DNA of 64,000 nucleotides from Heterodera schachtii (taxonomy: Eukaryota > Nematoda > Chromadorea > Rhabditida > Heteroderidae). The first letter of the stretch is position 1, and every line of letters begins with the position of its first letter. Below the pieces are notes generated by a model, which saw only the letters and a program-made list of their open reading frames with translations, did not search any database and had not been told where the DNA came from. The stretch lies in assembly GCA_023374025.1 (NCBI GenBank), contig SIJG01000025.1, forward strand, positions 321,137 through 385,136, in the 5' to 3' direction. Made by a program: the position numbers and the translations under genes. Of the stretch, positions 37,701 through 49,900 are shown in pieces.

Positions 37701-40700
37701 ATTACCCCTCTTGTCACAAACATCGGTCGCCTTGGCCGTGTCGTATTCCAACACCAAATTCCATGAAATCTGTGGGAAGTGAAAACAGCAGAATTAAATA
37801 CGACATAAAACGCAAATTTGTGCTATACCATGTAATGAGTGATGTCACCAAATGGTTCCAATGGCGGGTCCCAGCTTAGCCTTTAATTGAAAAACATATA
37901 TAATTTTGCTGGCTAAACATAGTAAATTTAGTTTAAAATGCACTTGATTGAATTTGCATTGAGCGCTTCCGACACTTTCATCCGCGGGGGGTCCTGGAAA
38001 AGTTTTTGCAAATGCGGAACATTTACACGATTTAAAAACCGGTGAAGCGAAGAGTGTTTTGACAAAAATAATCTTTGAAATGGCATTCCTTGCACCTAAA
38101 CGATAAGACAATTAGTAATGAAAAAATAAATTCCCCCCCCCCAAAAAATTATTTAACTTATTTATCTCTGGCAACACTGTCCAAGCCCGTAACCAGAAAA
38201 AAATTTCGGGAGGGGCAATCGGGGAGCTTTTTTTCTGCTCTTCGAAATTCCGACGGTGCCGTTAGGGCCGAAAAAAATTAGTAATCTTTTAAAAAACCAT
38301 CTTAGGAAATAGTTTTTTTTCATCGGTGGTTTAACCTATTATAAATTGTATTGTTACAATACCGCAAATCCAAAACCGTACCAGGGTGGTTGACCAGCTT
38401 GGTCTGCACATAGACCGCGTACATTGTGTTCGCCTCCACCCCCTGGTTGATCAGTTCGCCCTTCGCCGTGTTTTGATGAATGCCTCCGCTGTTCGCTGTC
38501 GCCGCTTCGTCCCCAAAGGTGTGGCCGTAGCCGTACTCACTCTCATCCGTCACGAACAGCATCATCCACGAGTCGGAGCAGGCGGACCGGTCGTCGTTGA
38601 TGTTCATCTCGTGGTCCTCTTTCTCGACCTGGCTCGAAATTTGAAATAAAAAAAACGCAATTTTTATCAATGCAAAAGGAGGGGACTAATTCAACGGAAG
38701 AAGCAACAAGCACGCTCCCCCTCCACCGTTTTTATATTTTAAAAATTTAATTAATTTTTAATTATCGGGGGGGGGGGGGAAAGAAAAGATAAAACGCAAT
38801 TAATTGGACCCAAATTAATTTAGAAGATCTATCATCAACCAGCTATATTCAAATGTATTTAACCGTTATTTATGGTCGGCATGAAAATGAAACTCACTTT
38901 CTTGTAAAAGATCTGAAAAGCAATTTGACATTGTTAATGAATTAAAAAGAAAACTTTTAATGACCTGATAGCCAAGAAATTTGCGATGGTCCAAATCGGT
39001 GGTGTTAAACGGAATCCACGAGACAACAAAACCGTACGAGTAAACAGAAACAATTCGCACTTCCAATGGAATTTCATCGCCTAAAATTTTCATTTTTAAA
39101 TAAATTATTTAAAAAAGTAACAGACAAATGGCTTTATCTCCGTTGCTGACGGGGGAAATGTCGTCCATCACTGACTGATCAGAGATGTTGAAGCCGAGAT
39201 GTTCAATCAGAGTAACAATCTAAACTATTTTTAAAATTTTCGATTTATTTTTGTTTGTCTGGTACGTAACCCTCCCCCATCTCTCCAAATACCCATCGCA
39301 TTCTTAAATTTTTAAAGAAATTGAGATTTTTGTAGAAAATTTCAATTCCCTTACCCTTATTGCATCTTTACAAATGCTGTTTTACATTTTGCAATAATAA
39401 ATGGAATGCTCACTTTTTTGTAGCACAACATTCGGTTGTTCAAAAACTGCACTTTGCCCCTGAGTATTTCGATGTGCTGTTTGTCCACGTTGAACAGCTC
39501 GTGCAAATTCTGGTTCTCGAACACAACCAGGGCATAGGTGTTCTTGTACAACTGTTGGCCGTGGATGCGACGCAATTTGCGAAACATGTGAAAGGACATG
39601 AACGGAGTGGAGAAGCGGATGACCAAATACCTAACAATAAGCAATTACTAGTCGAATTATTTCCGAGTCAAAAAAGAAAAATCCGCCCAGATATGGCATT
39701 TTTTTTAAATTTCTAAATTATTTTGTTTTTGGTATTTGTCGCCACCCTGGCCGATTGATAATGTTACCCGGTAATCTCCTCAATTTCGCCAAATGCTTCG
39801 CTGAATTTGTCCGCATTCACCGACTCCACCCCAATGCGCATTTCGATCTCCAGGTTTCCCTCAATCAAATTGCATTTTGCAAATTTCATGGCGGCACTGA
39901 TTGAGTCAACGGTGTCCCCGGGACACTTTTTAGGGCAGTAGCCAAGGCATTTGACGCACGAGTGGGGGTTAGCCGGGTCTGCAAGAAAATGACAAAAATT
40001 TCTCAAATTTTTTTTTATAGAATTTTCTTGTAAAAAGACTTTCTAAGATTTTTTTTCTTTAAAAATTTCTAAGTTATTAAAATTTTTTTTTTAAATTTCT
40101 CGGGGGGAAACGGCGGGGGGGGGGGGGGGGGGGGAAACGTAGTGCACCTTATACCATGACATCTTCTGATTATTCAAGGACCATTAAATTTTTGTTTGCC
40201 AATCGTTTCATTATTGGGGTTATTCGGGCTGCCGGAAAAATTTCCAAAAAATCCTTTTAAATTTTGTGTAAATGTCTTTTCAATTGAATGCATTTGTCAC
40301 GCAATTACCCTCTTGAAAACCCGTCGGGCATTCGAAGCTGCACTGGCGTTGGAATGCCTTCCATTCCGCTTTTTCATCATTTCCGCCGCTCATTGGAACA
40401 GCCGGCAGACCAACGCATTCCTCCCGTGTCAAACATTTGCGCCCAAATTGTTCATACCTTGGAAGCAGAAGAGGGGATAGAGAGAAGATTTGTGAATGCT
40501 TTTAATTTAATCCAAACGCCGAGTAAAATTGGACAAGGAAGGGGGGTGGATGAACATGCCCTTAACTTTTGACCATTTCTTTGACAAAATTCGAAATTTC
40601 CCTGTGAAAAGTTACACGAAAATGGTGGAGGGGATTCAGCGGTAGACTGAAAAAATTTCGAATCCGAAATTTTGCCAAATATTAAAAAAAATGTTCGAGT

Positions 40701-42206
40701 TATTTTCTTCACTACCTATCAATAAGTGTGCCCTTTAAACTCACATATCTTCAAAACACTTTGGCACGCACAGTCCGTTCAACTCCAAATTACGGCACGA
40801 ATTGCACGCGCCGTTGTCGTTGGACCGCGTGCACCCGCCGATGCATTCCCTGTGACACAACTGAGCATCCTCGGTACAACCGGCATCGGTTTTAAGGGCG
40901 TTCAAACAGGCTGAAGAAAATGGGAATTAAAAAACGAAATAAAAATAAAGCCATTAGTGGAACAGGCGAAGAAGAAATTCAGTTGTTAGCATAAAACTAT
41001 CAATTTTGAATAAGCAGCCCCCCCCCCCTCCGCCGGCAATGTTTTTTCTTATTTTTTACTTCTTTGGCAATGTGTCGCATTCCAACAAGCCACTCGGTCA
41101 GTGTTTGAAATCCGTGCACATTGTCTCGGCTCCTCCATGCCGGAACATTCATTTTTACATATGGCGACCTCGCTTAAATAGAAAAAAAAAAGTCGGGGAA
41201 TGCGTAAAACGACGAAAGACTTACTCAATGATTCTGTCGCGAATTGTGCCCACCAAAATTGAGTCCCAGTCGAGGTCATGCGCATAGCAAAGTCCTTAAG
41301 GGCAAATGGACGGGGAAACAGTTCAATGGAAAAAGTGTGGAAGGGAATGGATATGTGCGACTTACGTGGATTTTCCGTGATTCGAATTCCACCATTTTTA
41401 ATTGCTGTCAATTTGGTGAGTCTAAAAGATAAAAAAAATAAAACTATTTTATGCCACAAACAAATATTTTGAATTTTAGGGGAATTTGTGAAAAAAAACA
41501 GAAGAATATATTAGGAAACTGTTTTATTATTTGCTGAACAATCGCATGAATGGAATGAATCCACCTTCTTACCCAATGTCCATCAGATCACTGTTTTGGT
41601 AAATGACGAGTGCGTAATTCATTATCAGAGAGTGTCCGCCGATGACCCTCAGATTGGGGAACATCCGGCCCAGACTTTTTAAGCCTCTTAAAATGGGAAC
41701 ACAACTGAATAATCGGAAACGGATTAAAAGATAAACCACACCTTATTTGAAAAACGAGAATGGACCCGGTAATTTCGCGAAGTTTTTCAAAGACAGGGAA
41801 ATCGCTGTCCGTTATGTTGGGTTGGGTTATCGAAAAATAAAAATTGGAAAAAATAAAAAAGAAAAATCTGGAAAAAACTACCATAGAAATGGTAAAATCG
41901 CCTTCCAATATTGTACACTCCTTGTACTTAAGCCACCGATCGGTCTGATAACGGGGCTGAAAAGCCGACTTTGGATGGTTCCGAATGTCGATGGTGCTTA
42001 AATTTTTGAAGTTAATAAAAAAAGGGTTTGAAATTGTGTTAATTGTAAGTGTTTGAGTTCACCCGCATCGCGTTTCATTTTCCATTGCGTCAACCTAAGA
42101 GAAAAAAACTTGGAAAATAAGTGACAGAAATAAGGCAAAAACGAACCAATGAACGAAGTGGAGGAAAGCAAAAGAAAAGCAATGACAAAAGGAGCAATGG
42201 TGGCAT
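31779..42206 (-). CDS. daf-2: Insulin/IGF receptor tyrosine kinase (DAF-2-type)
   Basis: Single-pass plasma-membrane receptor of the insulin/IGF pathway. The ATG at 42206 opens a signal peptide ([16 protein letters not shown]). The L1 domain follows (CGTIDIRN at about 41995, [22 protein letters not shown]). The Cys-rich furin-like region spans about 39760-41160 ([16 protein letters not shown]). Then come L2 and fibronectin type III domains (about 34200-39650). The insert region holds a Gln run and an RFRR furin-type site near 35985. The membrane segment ([15 protein letters not shown]) is at about 34060-34140, followed by a juxtamembrane NPEY. The kinase (about 32295-33950) shows [30 protein letters not shown] and [13 protein letters not shown], then CWRYDP and [11 protein letters not shown]. 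The final exon encodes an acidic tail with tyrosines ([22 protein letters not shown]) and stops at 31779. All catalytic residues are present. Some FnIII exon borders are approximate. Confidence 0.92.
35364..35500. mobile_element. Palindromic MITE in a receptor intron
   Basis: GGTACACCCCAAAACACAG with ACACAGCCGGGAATA on the left pairs with the complement of AGGGCAAAACACAG with ACACAGCCGGGAATA on the right. It is about 137 bp with an AT-rich loop, and lies between fibronectin-domain exons. Confidence 0.6.
36262..36612. mobile_element. Foldback element in a receptor intron
   Basis: GGGAAAACTCTCGGGGACGGG with ACAAAATATCGC on the left pairs with the complement of GAGAGTTTGGGCCCAAAATATCGCC with GAGACAAAATATCGCC on the right. 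The interior is A/T-rich and itself largely self-complementary (AAAATTTTT blocks). No coding potential. Confidence 0.55.
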
Positions 42207-42316
42207 ATTTTAACTCAATGTTAATCCGTTCAGCTAATTTGTAAGGCAAATTTTGTCAGGGGAAAAATTCGCTTTTGTTTTTTTCATAAAATGCTGCAAA
42301 AATTTGTGTTAATGCA

Positions 42317-42382
42317 TGTGTGGCGAAGTGGTTTTTGTAAGACAGTAAAGGGAAAGAGGTGAAAGTTCGAATCCGCCATATG
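42317..42382 (+). ncRNA. tRNA-like relic (A-box and B-box words)
   Basis: TGGCGAAGTGG resembles the internal A box, and GTTCGAATCC, 40-odd bases downstream, is a good B box/T-loop. TGTGTGG and CCATATG could form an acceptor stem, but with three wobble pairs, and 66 nt is short for a functional tRNA. I could not identify a convincing anticodon arm. It may be a tRNA pseudogene or a SINE head. Confidence 0.25.
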
Positions 42383-42778
42383 ACATTAATATTTTTGTTT
42401 AAATATTTAAACAGCGATTTTCAAAATTTATTTTTTAAGCTTTTTGGCAACCAAATTGGACAATATGGTGTCTCAATTTCTTAATTACATAAACCATAAA
42501 ATGTTCTGCAAAAAAAGCAACGGATGAGAATAGCAGCGGGACGAAGGACTGATGGGCCTCATTTTTAATTGAAACATCAATTACATACATATTTAAAGAA
42601 TTTAAAGATTTAATGAAACTTTTGACAGCGCAAGAGCCAATGAATCACCAACAAAGTGTAGTCTTTACTATTCTCAGAAGAGTAGTATGTAGAAAAAAGA
42701 TGGCTTCACAATGATTCACAAATCCAGGAATCAAAACAAATCACAACAGAAGCCCTAATAAACAATTAGCATTTTGAG

Positions 42779-42972
42779 TAGAGATCGGAATTCTCAAATT
42801 TGCCGGGCCGGGCCGGGCTGACTTTTTCAGAAGCAACCGGGTTCCGGGCCCGGCCTCTCAAAACCCGGTCAACCCGGATAACCCGGTCAACCCGGATTTT
42901 CCCAAAAATCGCCGGGCCGGGTTGCCGGGCCCGGAAAAACCCGGTACCGGGCCCGGCCCGGTCCGATCTCTA
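42779..42972. mobile_element. hAT-like MITE with CCCGG-rich palindromic core
   Basis: The termini TAGAGATCGGA / TCCGATCTCTA are perfect inverted repeats. The element is flanked by identical 8-bp direct repeats, ATTTTGAG (42771-42778 and 42973-42980), the duplication size expected of hAT transposons. The interior is dominated by GCCGGGCCGGG and AACCCGGTCAACCCGG words in both orientations. 194 bp, no transposase. Confidence 0.8.
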
Positions 42973-43528
42973 ATTTTGAGCATTTACAATTGTGAGACGT
43001 GAACATGGGCATCTGCTGTATGAATTAATTTTTGAGCACATTAAATTTACGGGGAAGAAAACTCGAATAGGCAAATTTTTAACTCGAGATCGACTCTTGT
43101 ATTTTTACAAGGGAAAACCAATTTTTTATTTTTGCAAAGTTTTGGCATTATGATTTTGAATATAAAATAGGTATTTGCACTGGGAGTGGGATCCCAAAAT
43201 TGACTCGCTGTGTATATGGTTTAAAATGTAGAAAGAGTTTAACAACAAAATGGCAGAAGACTCTGTCTTTTGGTTGTTAAGGGCCGAATTAACGGAAGCC
43301 AGCAGCAGAAAACAGTGCCAAGATCTGCTGCTGCTGTGTCTGTGCTATTATCTCTCCTTCTGTTAGGCCGACAAAATGCCAATTGGATGGATGGCTTCAG
43401 AAGAGTGTGAAAATTAATCGCAGGGGATTATCTCTGCCAAGCGTCGGGGGGCATACGTACATAAAACGAAAAATGAACAAAAATCCATAATTGTGAACTA
43501 ACCATATATGTACATCAAGGTTACTATA

Positions 43529-43701
43529 GGTAATACTGTATTAATCCCCCCCTTTTTTTTGAAAATTTATAAAGATAAATTTTCGCGGGTTTAGAGAATA
43601 TCATAAATCTGTCATCCATTTCGGCGAATTTCGAATCCTGACCCGAATTCGAACAAAAAGTCGAAAGTTCACCAGTTTTCGAATTTGCATACAGTATTAC
43701 C
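43529..43701. repeat. Short inverted-repeat element with a C run
   Basis: GGTAATACTGTAT at the left end and its complement at the right end bound about 173 bp. A seven-C run occurs near the left end, and CGAATCCTGACCCGAATTCG is a word shared with the 52-55 kb repeat cluster. No matching 8-bp flanks are visible. The GGTAATA terminus resembles that of the element at 53941. Confidence 0.45.
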
Positions 43702-45063
43702 AAGATTATAGATTCAGGAGTTTCTTTTGGTATTTCACATACTTCCAATTGGCCAATCGGGCTGAAATTTTTACCAAACAAACTTTTCCCTTAAAAATTG
43801 AAACTTTCAATGTTGGTCGAAAAAGTCAATTGCACCACAGTGACCATATCATTCCTTCAGTGTGATCGAGTGATCAGAATTTTAACACCCCTGGGGGACT
43901 ATGATTCTAAAAATCCCTAGGTGGCTGAAAAGTTTTTTCGTGAACGAATATGACAGCAAAAAGAGCCTTTTGCTACAATATATAAAAAATCTCATGTCTC
44001 TACGAATCCTCCCATAGAGAAAAGAAAGGCCAAAAATCAATTATTCCGAAAAGTACAGTAATCCAAAAATAAATTGAACATTTTTTGGGTAGTCGGTCTT
44101 TGGCTTACCTTCCTCAGCGGAGAAGCATTATAGAACTATTACCCAAACCATTGTAACAAAATTTATACTCTTTTTATTTGTGATACTCGTCTTGCACTAG
44201 TGTTGCTTATGAAAAAAAAAAAAAACGCCCAGCAGGGGAGGGCGAATCACCAAGCTAAAAATGTGACCAGTCCCTTGTGTGTGTTAGTGTAAAAAATCTC
44301 AGCCTTTTAGATTTTTGAAAATTTTCCCCTGGAGGGATTGTGTATACCGTGTATGGCCAATCAATATTGTCATTTCTCTACTCTCTGTTCTATGTGAGGC
44401 TTACCTAATTTATTTTTCCATTTTTTTCTCTCCGTTCCCTAACTCCCATTTTGCCAAATGCTTTTTCTTCTCTGTTTTTCTCCTTGCTGTTGTTGGTGTT
44501 GTTTTCCCTCATCTCTCTCTCTCCTTATTTATTCCCCCTTTTTCCCTCCTTTCATTTGCCCAACAATTTATTTTTTTTTAATATTTTTCTTTCCCCCAAT
44601 TCCATCACTGTTTTGTAATTAATTAACTCGCCTTTTGTGAATGTTTAATGCATTTGCTCCTTTTTCACCTCTCTCGGTGTATTCTAAAATTTAATTGCCG
44701 AAAGTTTAAGTATTCATTTTTCATCCCTTAAATTAAATGGTTAATGATGATTACGAGGCGATGAGCCTTTCGGTGCCCAATTGGTCGCTCGGAGAATAAA
44801 CAACGCTTTGGGGCAAAGAAAAAACGCCATCGGCCCAGCGAAAGTGCCAAATAGGCGACCGTGGAAGGCAAAAATTGTAATTTTTGGGCAATCCGCCGTC
44901 AAATCCACAAGGTCCAGGGTTCGGTGATAATTGTATTCTACTCATTTTCCATTCAATAGAAGCATCTGATCATTTGTCGGTCTTTGCTATCGGTGGCCTT
45001 TTTTGCCAATGTTTTTGGCGCTTTCCGACTAAAACCATTACACTAATTCCGATCATTTTTCAG
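43702..45063. other. Intergenic, no gene seen
   Basis: AT-rich with pyrimidine-rich stretches (about 44410-44600). Frames at 44315-44581 (+) and 44751-44945 (-) are low-complexity or lack family similarity. I looked for the first exon of the deaminase fragment at 45064 and did not find it. Confidence 0.4.
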
Positions 45064-45271
45064 GTGGCACCCCTCTGGGCATGTACCGTAAGCAGACGGA
45101 GATGCACAAGGCTTAGAGCTCAAATTGAGTAAGTGTAATTTTATTCGATTTAAATGTTTTTTTAGTCATTAATTGATTAAATGTTTATTTTTTGCTTATC
45201 CTAAGGTATGTGGGCATTCCTCGCAACCATCCGCACAGTAACCACACATTCATGTTCTCCAATTTCTTCCG
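45064..45271 (+). pseudogene. Glucosamine-6-phosphate deaminase (GNPDA/NagB) fragment
   Basis: The exon 45064-45128 encodes GTPLGMYRKQTEMHKA, matching the phosphate-binding GSTPLG loop of GNPDA, then reaches an in-frame TAG at 45114. A second exon (about 45206-45271) encodes EYVGIPRNHPHSNHTFMFSN, which fits the following conserved segment of the enzyme, but it joins through a different frame of the first exon. The stretch between the two motifs (about 15 residues in the family) is shortened to about 5. No further exons of the roughly 270-residue enzyme are visible on either side. I read this as a decayed, truncated gene copy. Confidence 0.65.
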
Positions 45272-45412
45272 GTGAGTACACATTTTAAAAGGACATAAAC
45301 ATTTTGAGGGTCCCTTTTTACGCAATTGGCCTGAGATTAATGAAAAAAGTCACCAAAATCTCAAAAACTAGTCCAATTGAATCAAAAATTTTTTTATAAA
45401 GACAACAAAAAA

Positions 45413-45550
45413 CAGGGATGGGATTTTACAGCGAAATTCAAAATTCACGGATCTTGAAAATGCTTATTTTCCCGTTCATTTCTAGTCCAAACACGAAATG
45501 AACAGGAAAATAAGCATTTTCAAATTTTTCTGCCTAAAATCCCATCCCTG
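45413..45550. mobile_element. hAT-like MITE with CAGGGATGGGATTTTA termini
   Basis: The CAGGGATGGGATTTTA terminus and its exact complement bound about 138 bp. Inner arms match around GAAAATGCTTATTTTCC. CAGGGATG-type ends are common in hAT elements. Flanks are A-rich (ACAAAAAA / AAATAAAT), so a target duplication cannot be confirmed. Confidence 0.65.
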
Positions 45551-46004
45551 AAATAAATAACAGTGAGATCGATTAAAATTTTTTAATCACTACTGTCCGT
45601 GTTCATGTTCATTCGCTTCCATGGCACAGTAGTTGCCGAACCAAAATCGCACCATTCTGAAAAAATCAATCAAGAGGAAATTTATGCTTTGGTATGTAGA
45701 TACTTTTCATGTAAAACATTTTTCCCGGATTCATATGTTCAAATAGGTAATAGGAAGAACACTCCTTTTTTATTTAAAAACAAATGCGTTTCCATTTTTT
45801 ACACAAACATCATTTACAAATATTGAATATTTTTGGTAATTTTTAATTTGATAATAACAACCCAAAAAAATATGTAAGAAAATATAAATTATTTTTAAAC
45901 GGTTATTTTTTGATTAAATAACTTCCCAACTTATTTCCACAAACACAAAAAAGAATCCAGAAAAAGAGCTCGCCCCTGATAATGCCCATCCCATTTATTA
46001 CAAC

Positions 46005-46164
46005 TTACTTTCTATTAGGACAAAGGTTCTGGAGACACCGGAAATAGTGACGGTCACCCTGATCACGCGAGTAGTAGTAGTCGTACTGCTCGGCCCCGCC
46101 GAGCACAAATGCAATTGCCTCATCGCGATGTTGGAAATCGGCAACATGCTCCCAATTGTAAACC
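46005..46164 (-). pseudogene. Orphan FLYWCH-like zinc-finger exon
   Basis: After an acceptor (TTATTAAG) the frame reads NWEHVADFQHRDEAIAFV, then YDYYYSRDQGDRHYFRC and CPNRK, and stops. The pattern Y-x-Y, then Y-F-R-C-x4-C-P resembles the first half of a FLYWCH or MULE-associated zinc finger, whose final His pair would lie beyond the stop. No upstream partner exons or transposase are seen nearby. It is probably a fragment of a gene or transposon; the family assignment is tentative. Confidence 0.35.
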
Positions 46165-46612
46165 CTTAATAAACGATTGTACGTAAGTCTACGGATACAC
46201 AGACAAGGAGTTAGGTCAGAAATTGACTTGACAACCACATCACTTAATATTAAAAACGCACAAGGCGACCCATTGAATTGTTTTTGTTTCATAAATGGAC
46301 GTCAACCAAATGTTTTACTGCTCCCCAAAACTTTTTTGAAACTGAAAATTCTATAAATTTTCCTAGTGGTATTTATCCGAACAAAACGTCAAATTTTATT
46401 CCATATAAATGTGTTTTTGTAATATAGGTACATTAGTTGCAAAACAAAAAATTTTCGTAAACTTATGCCCGCCGAATAATGTAGTTTTGAAAATTTAACT
46501 AAGAAAACGTGTCTAAAGAATAAATGCACATGTAAACCAAAATTTAAAACAAAACGAAATTGAAAAATGATAACCAACAGTGTGAATCGGAACGAAAAAA
46601 AACGGTGGAGTA

Positions 46613-46746
46613 GGAATTGGGCCGACAGTGAAAGACGAGGAATTGGGCTGAGAGAGAGAGGCGAGGAATTGGGCTGACAGTGGAAAAAGCGAGGAATTGG
46701 GCTGACGGAGAAAGGCGAGGAATTGGGCTGACGGAGAAAGGCGACA
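46613..46746. repeat. Minisatellite, about 26-bp unit, five copies
   Basis: Five imperfect tandem copies of GAATTGGGCTGACGGAGAAAGGCGAG-like units, varying in the purine-rich half. Non-coding, 190 bp downstream of the neurobeachin fragment. Confidence 0.7.
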
Positions 46747-46933
46747 CGGTCAATTGAACAAGCACACTAAAACAAACAATGCATAAAGTCTGAGACACAA
46801 CCTCGAGCACTAACAAGTAGTATAACGAAAGAAACGGAAAATACATAAAATAATAGCATACTATAAATATTATTTATGGAAAATACAACAACGTGCAGAG
46901 ACCATCAAAAATGTATTTTCTTTTTCTTTCTTC

Positions 46934-49900
46934 TCAAATGGACTCAAGCAGGTGGGACAGCAGAAGGATGTGCACCGGTGACCAGGTGAAGTCGGGCGTC
47001 CGGTACAGTGCCAAAGCAAAGTGAATAAGAACAAACCGTCGGTTGTCGCGTGAGACCTCACAAAGGCGGATGACATCACGCAAAAAGACACTTTTCACAC
47101 GGATAAGTTCGGCACATTCTTCACTTTGGCACAACAGTTGGGCAATGACCTGCAGAGAAAACAAATAAAATAAATCCAGAAAAATTAATTTGTTGGAACA
47201 GAAAATTAAGAAACCCTTAGAATTTTATAAAACGGACAATAATAATTTATTTATTTAATAATGAAAGTGCCTTGAGCAGTTGGTGGTTCTCAAATCGGGT
47301 CGAATCGACTGGTGGGTCCTCGTGCTTGACGAACAGAATTTCGGGACAAATCTGCTCGACAAGCATTTCAAAGAGTGCGTTGTACGTGGCCAGGCTGAGC
47401 GAACGACAATTGAGCAACAGTTTTTCGGTGAGCAAATGGAACAAATTCTTGTGATTGATTGCCTCATTTTTGCGCCTAAAAAAGTGCACATTTTAAAAGG
47501 AAAAATTGTGGAAATGAATATTAATTACTTTTGGGTCGAACGACACAAAAAATAGCTGAGCATTTTCAGCGTCGGAATTCTGATCAATTCATTGCCGGAG
47601 CTGATCATTTTGAAAATCACACAAAGGGCCTTCTTACGATCAAATGCTGGCACCTGAAAAGGGGGGGAAGGGCAATTCGCGTTCAGTTTTAGGCATTTAG
47701 AATGGTCCTAAAAAAGCAGTCAGATGTGCCATATTACCATAATTGCGGGATGATTGGCCAACTGATTGGACAGTTGAGTGAGCACATCGTACAAATTGTC
47801 GTCCTGTAAAGGCTTTTTTAACTTTCATCAAATTTCCAACCCCCTACAAATGGCTTAATTGCCATGCAAATTGCCTCACCTCCTGCACAGTGTTCACAAA
47901 GTTCAACATGCATTGGAACTCCTCGTCTCGGCTCACTTCCTTCTCGCTGACATCCGCCGGGACGGTGTTGAACATCAGTCGGTTGACAATTTGCAAAATG
48001 CATCCGCGAATGTGTACAACGGTCAGCCTATCCATTGGTTCCATTGCCATTTGTGCCGAATTTGGCGCCGTTGTCGGCCTCACCACCCAATAGAACTGCT
48101 TGAGCGTGTGCATCAGTGTGAGCACAGTGTGTGTTCGACGGACAATGGACGAAGCGGGGGACAGCAGCGAATTGTTGGTGGACACGCAGAACAAATCGTC
48201 GGCCAAAAAGTCATACAGACGCATTTGGACCTAAAAATTGGGAAGTTTTTGATTTGGAAATTTAAAGGGTCAATAAAATAGATGCGATTTTTTGAACAAC
48301 TTTTAGTTTTTAAATAAATTTTTGATTTTTATTCAAAATTTACCGTCGCATCGGCTCGGACCCAAAGGGTTGGGGTCAGAAAGACACTGTCGATGAGCTG
48401 TTTGAGCAACGGGACGCCAATGGAACAGTCGAGCAACGATTTGTACACGGAAATGAAGCCCTTAGAAGGAAATATAATAAATATTCCATGAATAAATACG
48501 GAAAACCGCGAGAAATTGGGACCAATTTCATGTCAAAAAAAAAACCTCCAGCAAATTCATTGTCAAATGTCGACTGTCCGCATTTGCAATTGTGCTGGCC
48601 ACAATTGAAAAGCCTTGGACATGCAAAAACTGTTGTTGCGCCGTTGTTGAACAGCTCAGCAGAATTGTGACGACAGAAAGTAAATTTGCACTATAAAAAA
48701 AAAAAAAAAAATTAATTTTTTAAATTTAATTGTCCAATTAAAAACACTACCAAATGTCATTGTCCACGGGTTCGTGCTGTTTGGCATCAATTTGTGAGAA
48801 GAGAGGCAACAACACTTGAATGCCGCCGATGGAATGCAACGAGCAGTGGACGAATGCGTTTTGACCAATTTGACACCCTGAAAAGATATTTGATAAGTCA
48901 TTGGCATTTCGTATTATTGTTACATTTTTCATGACGGCATGTGGCACTTGGACAAAATAAGAGGCGGCGGAGCTGTGCAGTTGGCCCCCTTTGGGCGTTT
49001 GTTGTTGGAACAGACAAAGTTGGTCATGGCAATTCTTGGGACAATATGCAAAAACAATGGACCAATGGGAACAAAAAAACTGATTCAAAATAGAACTAAA
49101 ACAGTAAATCCAGTTTATTTGGTATTTTATGAAAATTAAAATTATTTAATAATTAAGCAATTTTTCCATCCGGATTGAGTAGTGAGCTTTACCTTCCGAT
49201 ATGTGTCCGGCAAATTCGACTCGGCCTCGTGTTTGAACTGACTCTGATAAGAGACGCCCAAATACAGCAGCGCGGTGACCAAAGGCGGACTAATCGCTTG
49301 TGAAAAAAGGTAAACGGCGGCCATTTGTCCACTGAATGCCTCGTTCACATTCGGCTGGGAGCCGCAGCCGACAAAACACCGATCGAAGTGATCGTTGGTC
49401 GAGACAAGCCTAATTAATGAACACGGCAATTAGCAAAATATTAAAATTAAATTGATTTCAAATGCGTACGGACAATCAAATCGCTTTTTTTGGCTCACCA
49501 ATTGGCGTCAAATGCCTCCACCAAATATCCATCCACGAAACAGTGAATTTCGCTTTTGGCCCATCGCGAATAAACAAAGCTCAACGCCACGTGGTGCCAT
49601 TTGCGGGGCAACAGTTCGTGCTTAACGCAGTGCAGCGTTTCTTTGCCGGGCGCACGGACGCAACGCAACACCAAACAATTGCCCATGAAATAGCAAAAGT
49701 AGCCGAGCCCTTTGGAGGTGGAAAAGCTGAAAAAGGGAACGGAAATGAGAAAAAAACACATAAAATGAATCAATTAATTAAGCGTTAATTAGGCATAAAA
49801 ACTCATGAGAAAAGTGGTTATATGCCGAGTCTATTCGACCTAAAAAGGTAAGGCCTCTCCTTCTCAAAGTAAATGCTGTGCTGCGGATCCATCCTGAGCC

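Noticed and set aside
41998..42249. Alternative N-terminus of the insulin receptor starting [15 protein letters not shown]
   Set aside because: That frame begins with TTG after a stop codon; the overlapping frame has an ATG, a better signal peptide and joins in phase to the next exon.
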